From CAZUQH01 sp964622465 (GTDB taxonomy: Bacteria; CG03; CAZUQH01), in NCBI GenBank assembly GCA_964622465.1, contig CAZUQH010000038.1, positions 1 through 11,972 on the forward strand: a stretch of 11,972 bases of DNA, given 5' to 3'. Under the pieces are notes generated by a model. It did not search any database. It saw nothing but the letters and a program-made list of their open reading frames with translations, and was not told the origin of the DNA. Each line of letters begins with the position of its first letter. The first letter of the stretch is position 1. Both the position numbers and the translations under genes were made by a program. Shown here piece by piece: positions 4,922-11,972 of this stretch.

Positions 4922-7330
4922 ATGGGTCAGCCGGAACAAAAAAATAACGTTGGTAAAATACCGGACACGCTACCGTTGCTTGCTATTCGTGACGTTGTGG
5001 TGTTCCCATATATGGTGCTGCCACTTGCAGTGGGCCGGGAAAAGTCAGTGGCAGCGCTTGAAAGTGCGATGTCCCATGGCCGGATCATGGTGCTTGCAAC
5101 TCAGAAAAATCCGAACATGGACGACCCGAAACCTCAAGACATATATCATATAGGAACGCTGGTAGAAATGCTTCAACGTATCGCAATGCCTGATGGTACC
5201 GTTAAGGTTCTGGTAGAGGGTCTCCGCAGGGTAGTGATAGATGAGTTCCTGCCAACTAAGAATTATTTTGAGGTAAGAATTTCCTTGCCTGAAGAAACAA
5301 TACATATTACTCCAGAAATTGAAGCGCTGGCACGAGAAGTCTCAGATCTTTTTGATACATACGTCAACCTCAATTCACGTATTCCAGGCGAAGCATTGAT
5401 GAACGTACGCAATATAACCGAGCCCGGTAAACTTTGTGACGTTATTGCAGCACACTTGACGGCGAGGGTTGTCGATAAACAACACCTGCTGGAAATAATT
5501 AATCCCATCCAACGCCTGAGTGAGCTTGTGAAATTGCTGAGTAAGGAGAATGAAATTCTTGAACTGGAAAGAAAAATCCAGAAGCGTGTAAGGCGTCAGA
5601 TAGAAAAAAGTCAGAAAGAATATTATTTGCAAGAACAGATGAAGGCGATTCGCCACGAACTGAAACGTGACGAATCAGCAGAAGCAGAAGCAGGAGAATA
5701 TGAAGAGCTTAGGCAGAAGATAAAGAAAGCAGGTATGCCGACAGAAGCAAGGACTGCTGCAGAGAAAGAGCTGGCAAGACTTGAAAAAATGATGCCATAC
5801 TCTCCTGAAGCAACAGTTATTCGTACTTATATGGATTGGTTGGTTTCACTTCCGTGGAATTCTCATACCAAGGATAACCTTGATGTGCAACGTGCTAAGC
5901 ATATCCTGGATGAAGACCACTGGGGACTGGAACAGGCAAAGCAACGGGTTCTGGAGTATCTCGCAGTTTACAAATTGAACCAGAAATTGAAAGGGCCGAT
6001 ACTGTGCTTTATCGGTCCTCCCGGCACAGGAAAGACGTCACTCGCGCGTTCTATTGCACGTGCACTCGGACGGAAATTTATACGCGTTTCGCTCGGTGGA
6101 ATAAGGGATGAAGCGGAAATAAGGGGACATAGGCGCACGTATATAGGTGCGATGCCAGGGCGAATTATACAATCCATAAAAAAAGCGGGTACGAATAATC
6201 CTGTTTTCCTTATGGATGAAATAGACAAACTTGGTATTGACTTTAGAGGTGACCCGGCATCAGCACTTCTTGAAGTACTTGATCCAGAGCAGAATAGTTC
6301 GTTTTCAGACCACTATCTGGAAGTTGGTTTCGATTTGTCAAGCGTATTATTTATTACTACAGGGAATACAACCTATACTATTTCGCCTACTCTTTTGGAC
6401 AGAATGGAAGTCGTAAATTTCCCTGGCTATACAACAGAAGAAAAAATACGTATCGCTACTGTGTTCCTTGTACCGAAACAGATACGCGAGAACGGTCTAA
6501 AATCGGCTTCTGTAAAAATTACCAATAAGGCAATAGGAAAGATAATTTCGGATTACACGATGGAAGCAGGTGTTAGAAATCTGGACAGGGAAATAGCAAA
6601 CGTTTGTCGCAAGATTGCAAAAGAATATGTGAGTTCATCACAACCAAAGAAGCAAGTGGTTGTATCGGCGCGCAATATATCCAATTATCTTGGCATTCCG
6701 AAATTTGCAAAGGAATCTACAGAGGAAAACGAAGTAGGTGTTGCTACCGGGCTTGCATGGACGGAGGTCGGTGGAGATACAATTACAATAGAAGTGAGCG
6801 TTATAAAAGGCAAGAGCCGGCTTACTCTTACGGGAAAGCTCGGCGAAGTAATGCGAGAATCTGCTCGCGCTGCCCTTTCTTACGTCAGGGCGAACGCGGA
6901 CCGGCTAAATATAAAGGGAGATTTCTTTGACAATCACGAAGTCCACGTACACGTACCAGAGGGCGCAATTCCAAAAGATGGACCATCAGCCGGGATTACG
7001 ATAGCTTGTGCACTGGTTTCGGCGCTTACAGGTATACCTATTGAGAAAAACGTTGGAATGACTGGAGAAATAACTTTACGCGGGAAGGTGCTTCCAGTAG
7101 GTGGCTTCAAAGAAAAGGTGCTGGCAGCTCACCGCGCAGGCCTGAAAATGGTTATCTACCCTTACGATAACCGTAAGTATCTTACCGAGATACCAAAGAA
7201 AGTGCAACGTCATATTAAGTTGATTCCGGTAAAGATGGTTGACGAAGCACTGAATCTTGCGCTGGTAAGAAAAAAGAAGCGCATTTCTAAAGAAGTAGAA
7301 AGGGATATGTATAAGGGGGCTAGAGCATGA
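4922..7330 (+). CDS. lon: Lon ATP-dependent serine protease
   Basis: Homo-oligomeric AAA+ protease that degrades damaged and short-lived regulatory proteins in the cytoplasm. The 802 residues (E. coli has 784) contain an N-terminal LON substrate domain (about 17-205) and a charged coiled-coil stretch (about 215-290). The Walker A motif is GPPGTGKT (365-372) and Walker B is FLMDEID with D432 and E433. The C-terminal protease domain has the Ser-Lys dyad Ser689 (PKDGPSAG) and Lys732 (GGFKEKVLAA), 43 residues apart as in E. coli. No transmembrane segments are seen, so this is the bacterial LonA type. ATG at 4922 has AGAGGGA upstream. It follows clpP by 46 nt, too short a gap for clpX, and overlaps the next gene by ATGA. 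Confidence 0.97.
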   Translation: MGQPEQKNNVGKIPDTLPLLAIRDVVVFPYMVLPLAVGREKSVAALESAMSHGRIMVLATQKNPNMDDPKPQDIYHIGTLVEMLQRIAMPDGTVKVLVEGLRRVVIDEFLPTKNYFEVRISLPEETIHITPEIEALAREVSDLFDTYVNLNSRIPGEALMNVRNITEPGKLCDVIAAHLTARVVDKQHLLEIINPIQRLSELVKLLSKENEILELERKIQKRVRRQIEKSQKEYYLQEQMKAIRHELKRDESAEAEAGEYEELRQKIKKAGMPTEARTAAEKELARLEKMMPYSPEATVIRTYMDWLVSLPWNSHTKDNLDVQRAKHILDEDHWGLEQAKQRVLEYLAVYKLNQKLKGPILCFIGPPGTGKTSLARSIARALGRKFIRVSLGGIRDEAEIRGHRRTYIGAMPGRIIQSIKKAGTNNPVFLMDEIDKLGIDFRGDPASALLEVLDPEQNSSFSDHYLEVGFDLSSVLFITTGNTTYTISPTLLDRMEVVNFPGYTTEEKIRIATVFLVPKQIRENGLKSASVKITNKAIGKIISDYTMEAGVRNLDREIANVCRKIAKEYVSSSQPKKQVVVSARNISNYLGIPKFAKESTEENEVGVATGLAWTEVGGDTITIEVSVIKGKSRLTLTGKLGEVMRESARAALSYVRANADRLNIKGDFFDNHEVHVHVPEGAIPKDGPSAGITIACALVSALTGIPIEKNVGMTGEITLRGKVLPVGGFKEKVLAAHRAGLKMVIYPYDNRKYLTEIPKKVQRHIKLIPVKMVDEALNLALVRKKKRISKEVERDMYKGARA

Positions 7331-8475
7331 AAAGTTTTCTTTTGACGCCAGGACCAACGCCGGTTCCAGAAGAAGTTTTACTGGCTATCGCTAAACCGGT
7401 AATTCATCATCGTACCAAGGAATTTGGACAACTTCTGGAACATGTTACAGAACAGTTGAAAAATGTCTTTCAAACAAAGAATGATATACTGACATTCACT
7501 TCATCTGGTACTGGTTCGATGGAGGCATGTGTTGTTAATACTCTGTCTCCTGGTGATAAAGCAGTTGTCCTTGATACTGGTAATTTCGGGACCAGATGGA
7601 CAAAGTTGATAAAAACATACGGTCTGGAACCTGTCATAGTAAAATATCCATGGGGTCAGGCAGCCAGGCCGGAAGACCTGAAGCGTACTCTGGAAGCAGA
7701 GCCAAATACAAAAGCTGTTTTTTGTCAGTTGACAGAGACATCTACAGGAGTTGTTAACGATGTTCGCGCATTGGCTAAGATAGCACATGAAGCAAATGCT
7801 ATTCTGGTAGTAGATGCTATTAGTGGTCTGGCCGGGCAGCGATTCTATCAGGACGAATGGGATATAGATATTGTCTGTGCAAGTTCACAGAAGGGCTTGA
7901 TGTTGCCGCCAGGACTCGCCTTCGTTAGTGTAAACGAACGTGGGTGGCAATGCGTCGAGCAGTCAACCTTGCCGAAGTTTTACTGGGATTTCAAGACGTA
8001 TCGCAAATCTCTGAGGGAAAAGAAGGAAACTCCGTACACGCCTGCGGTAACGCTTTTGGCCGGAGCCCAAGTGGCACTTAATATGCTGATTACCGAGGGG
8101 ATGGAGCATGTTTTCTCGAGGGTTGAACTACTTGCGCGTGCCACAAGAGCTGGAATCGAAGCCGCGGGTCTAGAGCTTTTCGCTGAGTGTCCATGTGACG
8201 TAGTCACAGCCGTGAAAGTTCCATCTAATCTGGATGGTGCAGACCTGTTAAAGCGGATGCAGGATAAGTACGGTGTAAAAATCGCTGGCGGTCAAGCAGA
8301 ATACAAGGGTAAAATTTTCCGCATTGCCCACATGGGATATATAGACAGATTCGATATCATAGTTGCGCTGTCTGGTTTAGAAATGGTTCTTTTCGAGATG
8401 GGATATAATATTAAACTTGGTAGTGGTGTAGCTGCCGCACAGGAGGTGTTTCTTGGTAAAAATACTGGTGTGTGA
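7327..8475 (+). CDS. Class V PLP-dependent aminotransferase (serine-pyruvate/alanine-glyoxylate type)
   Basis: Predicted to transfer an amino group between serine or alanine and a 2-oxo acid using pyridoxal phosphate. The 382 residues start with LTPGPTPVPEEV, typical of the AGXT-like group. A cofactor-phosphate motif SSGTGSMEA follows, then Asp in VVDAISG and the Schiff-base Lys189 in SSQKGLMLPPG. The ATG overlaps the lon stop (ATGA) with AAGGGGG upstream, so translation is coupled. It overlaps serA by 23 nt. This pairing suggests a role in the phosphorylated serine pathway, where such enzymes may replace SerC, or in serine/glyoxylate exchange. The fold is certain. Substrate choice cannot be read from sequence; a soluble-hydrogenase small-subunit annotation would be the same family. 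Confidence 0.88.
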   Translation: MKSFLLTPGPTPVPEEVLLAIAKPVIHHRTKEFGQLLEHVTEQLKNVFQTKNDILTFTSSGTGSMEACVVNTLSPGDKAVVLDTGNFGTRWTKLIKTYGLEPVIVKYPWGQAARPEDLKRTLEAEPNTKAVFCQLTETSTGVVNDVRALAKIAHEANAILVVDAISGLAGQRFYQDEWDIDIVCASSQKGLMLPPGLAFVSVNERGWQCVEQSTLPKFYWDFKTYRKSLREKKETPYTPAVTLLAGAQVALNMLITEGMEHVFSRVELLARATRAGIEAAGLELFAECPCDVVTAVKVPSNLDGADLLKRMQDKYGVKIAGGQAEYKGKIFRIAHMGYIDRFDIIVALSGLEMVLFEMGYNIKLGSGVAAAQEVFLGKNTGV

Positions 8476-10042
8476 TGATATCTCTGATAAGGGTCTTGAT
8501 ATTTTACGTGCAGATTCAGAAATTGGACTAGTGGTTAAGACGAAACAAACGCCTGAACAATTAATATCTTTGGTTGCAGATGTTGACGGAATTCTAGTCA
8601 GGAGTGAGACAAAGATAACTGCTGACATAATCAATGCTGCGAAGAAACTTCATGCGGTAGGCCGTGCCGGCGCAGGTATAGACAACATTGATGTTAACGC
8701 CGCCACAAATAAAGGTATTGTTGTAATGAACACACCTGGCGGTAATACTCTCTCTGCCGCAGAGCATACTATTGCGATGCTGCTTGCACTCGCGCGCAAT
8801 ATTCCACAGGCCTATGCTGCGCTGAAAGAAAAAAAAGAATGGAACAGGAAGAAGTACACGGGAACAGAGGTAAATGGCAAAACACTCGGTATAGTCGGAC
8901 TCGGACGTGTTGGGAGAGAAGTTGCCAGAATGGCGCGTGGCCTGGGAATGGTTGTCATTGCAAGTGACCCATTTGTCACGCCTGAAAATGCAGGTGCAGC
9001 CGGTGCAACACTAAAGGAATTTGACGAGTTACTGGGGGAAAGTGATTACATTTCGTTAAATCTTTCTTTGACACCTCAGACCAAGCATATTTTTAATCGC
9101 GAAGCATTTGCTAAGATGCAAAATGGAGTACGTCTCATAAACTGTGCGCGTGGCGAATTGATAGATACAGACGCATTGATAGATGCATTAAAATCCGGGA
9201 AAGTGTGTGCTGCAGCAGTTGATGTATTTGAAAAAGAACCGCCATTTGATAGTCCGTTGTTAGAGATAGACAATGTTATAGTCACGCCACATCTCGGAGC
9301 TTCTACAGTAGAGGCACAAGAAAAAGTTGCAGTTACTATTGCTGAACAATTCTTGAAATTTTTTAAGCAAGGAGTTATTCAGAATGCAGTAAACGTTCCT
9401 ATGCTTGGTGAGCAGGAGGGGAGGGTTTTGGCGCCATATATTACTCTTGGCGAAAAAATGGGATTACTTCTGGCGCAGCTTTTTCCCGGTCCGGTACACG
9501 AGATAACAATTCGCTACTCAGGAGAAATAACAAACTATGACCTCAGTTTACCGACCATTGCCGTACAAAAAGGCCTGTTAACACCCGTGCTGGATGGACA
9601 GGATGTTAATATTGTGAATACGCCGAAGCTTATTCGCGAACGCGGTATCAAAATTACAGAAACACATAGCAACGCACCGGCTAAATTTACGAATCTTGTA
9701 GTTGCCTCCATCGACGGGGGCAGACAGGGGGCATCTGTGTCCGGTACGGTTGGCGTTGGAAGTGAACTGCGTATAGTTCGCATAGGTGATTTTGAAGTAG
9801 ACTGGTCGCCTGAAGGAGTGACGCTTTTCTGCCACAACGAAGACAAACCCGGATTCATAGGGCAGGTTGGAACTATTCTTGGAAAGTATGGAGTCAATAT
9901 TGCAAGTATGGAAGTGAGCCGCAGAGATAAAGGTGGAGAAGCACTTACTATCATAAGTCTGGATTCTTCAATTCCCGAAGAGGTGCTCGCCGGATTACGC
10001 AAAATACCGCAACTAAAGAAAGTCCTGCAGGCAAGTTTGTAA
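8453..10042 (+). CDS. serA: D-3-phosphoglycerate dehydrogenase, long form with ACT domain
   Basis: Oxidises 3-phosphoglycerate to 3-phosphohydroxypyruvate with NAD, the first step of serine synthesis. The 529 residues match the long type. The NAD fold has GLGRVG (149-154). Catalytic residues are Arg233 (CARGE), Glu262 (DVFEKEPP) and His280 (TPHLGAST). An intervening domain spans about 315-450 and a C-terminal ACT domain about 455-529 (DKPGFIGQVGTILGKYGVNIASM), which in relatives binds serine for feedback control. The start is TTG at 8453, chosen because AGGAGGTG (8441-8448) lies just upstream and the VKILVCD N-terminus fits the family. The start overlaps the aminotransferase gene by 23 nt, so the two are co-translated serine-metabolism genes. 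Confidence 0.96.
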   Translation: MVKILVCDDISDKGLDILRADSEIGLVVKTKQTPEQLISLVADVDGILVRSETKITADIINAAKKLHAVGRAGAGIDNIDVNAATNKGIVVMNTPGGNTLSAAEHTIAMLLALARNIPQAYAALKEKKEWNRKKYTGTEVNGKTLGIVGLGRVGREVARMARGLGMVVIASDPFVTPENAGAAGATLKEFDELLGESDYISLNLSLTPQTKHIFNREAFAKMQNGVRLINCARGELIDTDALIDALKSGKVCAAAVDVFEKEPPFDSPLLEIDNVIVTPHLGASTVEAQEKVAVTIAEQFLKFFKQGVIQNAVNVPMLGEQEGRVLAPYITLGEKMGLLLAQLFPGPVHEITIRYSGEITNYDLSLPTIAVQKGLLTPVLDGQDVNIVNTPKLIRERGIKITETHSNAPAKFTNLVVASIDGGRQGASVSGTVGVGSELRIVRIGDFEVDWSPEGVTLFCHNEDKPGFIGQVGTILGKYGVNIASMEVSRRDKGGEALTIISLDSSIPEEVLAGLRKIPQLKKVLQASL

Positions 10043-10078
10043 AAATCGTAGGCCTGCACTCTGCTGGCGGAAGCCAGT
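10026..10078 (+). repeat. Two hairpins between serA and tRNA-Lys(TTT)
   Basis: TGCAGGC (10026-10032, in the last serA codons) pairs with GCCTGCA (10052-10058). A second hairpin, GCTGGC-GGAA-GCCAGT (10063-10078 with an outer G-T pair), has a GNRA loop. Neither is followed by a T run, so they do not look like an intrinsic terminator. They may stabilise the mRNA end or be a processing site. Confidence 0.45.
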
Positions 10079-10125
10079 ATGATAAAACATATTTACTGTG
10101 TGCGACAATGGAGATACTAATTTTT

Positions 10126-10198
10126 GAGCCCGTAGCTCAGCGGGTAGAGCACCGGCCTTTTAAGCCGGGTGTCGCGCGTTCGAGCCGCGCCGGGCTCA
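10126..10198 (+). tRNA. trnK: tRNA-Lys (anticodon TTT)
   Basis: A 73-nt cloverleaf. Acceptor GAGCCCG pairs with CGGGCTC, and D stem GCTC with GAGC. Anticodon stem CCGGC/GCCGG encloses loop CTTTTAA, with TTT at 10159-10161. The T arm is GCGCG-TTCGAGC-CGCGC and the discriminator is A (10198). CCA is not encoded. It reads AAA and AAG. It is distinct in sequence from the CTT lysine tRNA at 2788. The tyrS start codon is only 10 nt downstream. Confidence 0.95.
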
Positions 10199-10208
10199 GT
10201 TTTCTTGA

Positions 10209-11399
10209 ATGACTAATATTGATAAACAAGTTCAGAAAATTATTCGTAATACTGTTGATGCCATAGAAGTTGCTGAACTACACAGTAGACTCAAACAAAA
10301 GAAGCAGCTTGTGGTTAAGTTTGGTGCCGATCCAACAGCATCAGATTTGCACTTCGGGCATGCTGTTGTGTTGCGCAAGTTAAGGGAATTTCAGGATTTT
10401 GGGCACAAAGTAATATTTGTTATTGGTGATTTTACGGCTCGTATCGGAGACCCTTCCGGGCGTTCTGAGTTACGTCCTCAATTAAGTGAGAACGAAATAA
10501 ACAAAAACGCCGAAACATATCAACAGCAGGCATTCAAGATACTTGACGCCGAGAAGACAGAGGTTGTTTTCAACAGTTCGTGGCTCGGTTGCCTGACAAC
10601 AGAGGAATTAATGAAGTTAGCGTCACATTATACTGTTGCAAGGATGTTGGAACGTGATGATTTTCAATTACGGTTACATAAAGGGGACCCCATTTCTATG
10701 CAGGAATTCATTTATCCATTGCTTCAGGCATACGATTCAATCTATCTGAAAGCCGATGTTGAAGTTGGAGGGGCAGACCAGAAATTTAATCTACTGGTCG
10801 GGCATGATATTCAACGTTCCTATGGGCAGCCAGGACAGATAGTAATCACAGTGCCACTTCTTGAAGGCACCGATGGGATTAAAAAAATGAGTAAATCGTA
10901 TGGTAATTATATAGGACTAACAGAACCACCGGACAAAATGTTCGGGAAGATTATGGGTATAAACGATGAGTTAATGTACAGATATTACGAGTTGCTGACC
11001 GGTCACGATATAGAAACAATCAAAAGCATCTCTCCTATGGAGGCGAAGCTTCGTCTCGCTTCTGAGCTCACAAATACATACAGTGGTGATGAACAAGGAA
11101 ACGTAGCCAGACAGAAATTCGAGGAGGTGTTCAGCAAACGTAAATTTCCAGACGATGCTCCGGTTATAGAATTGACACCAGCTTATTTCACAATTGTAGA
11201 ATTACTTACCCAAAATAGAATAATAGATAGTAAAAGCGAGGCAAAACGATTAGTGAAGAGTGGTGCCGTCAGTATAGATGGAAATAAGATTGTTTCAGCT
11301 ACAGAGAAAGTAAAGTTGCAGGAGGGTGTACATTTCTTGCGTTCAGGACGGAGGGGATTTTACCGTTTGATCGTGAAATCCGGGGTATCAATAAAATAA
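10209..11399 (+). CDS. tyrS: Tyrosyl-tRNA synthetase (TyrZ-like class I)
   Basis: Charges tRNA-Tyr with tyrosine using ATP. The 396 residues show the class I signatures HFGH (48-51, the HIGH motif) and KMSKS (226-230). Tyrosine-pocket segments such as GGADQKFNLLVG are present, and the C-terminal RNA-binding S4 domain lies at about 330-396 (RLVKSGAVSIDG). The wording around HIGH (FQDFGHKVIFVIGDFTARIGDPSGR) matches the TyrZ branch and not the E. coli type. The start is fixed at ATG 10209, because an in-frame TGA (10206-10208) lies directly before it. No Shine-Dalgarno fits in the 10 nt after tRNA-Lys, so initiation is unusual. The gene ends 15 nt before the rRNA promoter. Confidence 0.96.
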   Translation: MTNIDKQVQKIIRNTVDAIEVAELHSRLKQKKQLVVKFGADPTASDLHFGHAVVLRKLREFQDFGHKVIFVIGDFTARIGDPSGRSELRPQLSENEINKNAETYQQQAFKILDAEKTEVVFNSSWLGCLTTEELMKLASHYTVARMLERDDFQLRLHKGDPISMQEFIYPLLQAYDSIYLKADVEVGGADQKFNLLVGHDIQRSYGQPGQIVITVPLLEGTDGIKKMSKSYGNYIGLTEPPDKMFGKIMGINDELMYRYYELLTGHDIETIKSISPMEAKLRLASELTNTYSGDEQGNVARQKFEEVFSKRKFPDDAPVIELTPAYFTIVELLTQNRIIDSKSEAKRLVKSGAVSIDGNKIVSATEKVKLQEGVHFLRSGRRGFYRLIVKSGVSIK

Positions 11400-11414
11400 A
11401 GCTTTCCAGGTGGC

Positions 11415-11443
11415 TTGACAAAGATATCTCTTTGTAGTATAAT
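11415..11443 (+). promoter_or_regulatory. Consensus sigma70-type promoter of the rRNA operon
   Basis: TTGACA (11415-11420) and TATAAT (11438-11443) are both perfect, with the optimal 17-base spacing. The start point would be near 11450, giving a 16S leader of roughly 110 nt. The box begins 15 nt after the tyrS stop, and no terminator separates the two. Confidence 0.88.
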
Positions 11444-11487
11444 AATTATTAGAGAAGTTTTTGGCTAGTAAGGAAAAAATAAAGTCG

Positions 11488-11511
11488 CACCAAAGGTTGT
11501 GGTGTTTTTTT
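11488..11511 (+). promoter_or_regulatory. First rRNA-leader hairpin with T tract (boxB- or attenuator-like)
   Basis: CACCA (11488-11492) and TGGTG (11500-11504) form a 5-bp stem with a 7-nt loop, followed by seven T (11505-11511). By shape it is a weak terminator. Placed just before a boxA-like sequence, it may instead be the boxB stem of an rRNA antitermination site. Confidence 0.5.
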
Positions 11512-11520
11512 GTTCTTTGA
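11511..11520 (+). promoter_or_regulatory. boxA-like antitermination element
   Basis: TGTTCTTTGA resembles the rRNA boxA core TGCTCTTTA bound by NusB-NusE. It lies after a stem-loop and before 16S rRNA, the order known from E. coli rrn leaders. Assignment is by similarity only. Confidence 0.55.
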
Positions 11521-11528
11521 AAAATTAG

Positions 11529-11562
11529 GCGCCTGAATTGTTTGTACTGACAGGTGTTTTTT
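11529..11562 (+). promoter_or_regulatory. Second rRNA-leader hairpin directly before 16S rRNA
   Basis: GCGCCTG (11529-11535) pairs with CAGGTGT (11551-11557), seven pairs including two G-T, closing a 15-nt loop and followed by six T. It ends where mature 16S begins. It could be part of the processing region or a further pause or terminator signal that the antitermination complex must pass. Confidence 0.4.

Positions 11563-11972
<410 letters not shown>

Noticed and set aside
10092..10118. Promoter TTTACT...GATACT before tRNA-Lys(TTT)
   Set aside because: The spacing is only 15 bases and both boxes match the consensus weakly, so I do not list it as a feature.

Overview
The window is ordinary bacterial chromosome from what looks like a poorly sampled lineage. 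Housekeeping genes lie densely packed on the + strand and end in the 5' part of a 16S rRNA gene. Moderate-to-low GC, near-consensus sigma70-type promoters, strong Shine-Dalgarno sites and three tRNA genes without an encoded CCA all point to a bacterium. The 16S fragment has an enlarged V1 helix and an enlarged helix 9, and its first conserved block reads GAGTTCGATC instead of GAGTTTGATC. I cannot place the phylum by reading alone. A Planctomycetota/Omnitrophota-like candidate lineage is only a weak guess, and positions 11563-11972 should settle it by 16S search.

Layout. Positions 1-60 may hold the last codons of an upstream gene. Positions about 60-570 contain no convincing gene but are rich in inverted repeats: a bulged stem at 184-266, a possible three-way junction at 288-337 and a long imperfect hairpin at 457-508. 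A promoter at 573-600 leads through a terminator-like hairpin at 643-683 into a DEAD-box RNA helicase gene (731-1942). Next come a 34-codon ORF (1950-2054) and an RNase HII gene coupled to it by an ATGA overlap. The active-site spacing and C-terminal motifs of that RNase HII are of the archaeal/eukaryotic type.

A promoter overlapping the end of rnhB precedes tRNA-Lys(CTT) and tRNA-Leu(TAG). These are followed closely by trigger factor (tig), clpP, lon, a class V aminotransferase and D-3-phosphoglycerate dehydrogenase (serA). Gaps are short or negative from tRNA-Leu to serA, so 2788-10042 may be one operon. It would combine protein folding and quality control (chaperone at the ribosome exit, ClpP peptidase, Lon protease) with serine metabolism. 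clpX, which commonly sits between clpP and lon, is absent here.

Downstream, tRNA-Lys(TTT) lies only 10 nt before the ATG of tyrS, and no Shine-Dalgarno sequence fits between them. After tyrS, a perfect consensus promoter (TTGACA-17-TATAAT) starts the rRNA operon. Its leader carries two hairpins followed by T tracts and a boxA-like antitermination element.

I found no CRISPR array, phage, toxin-antitoxin, defence or secondary-metabolite system. The most unusual items are the archaeal-type RNase HII with its small coupled leader ORF, the structured 180-510 region, the leader attenuator of the helicase and the tRNA-tyrS junction.
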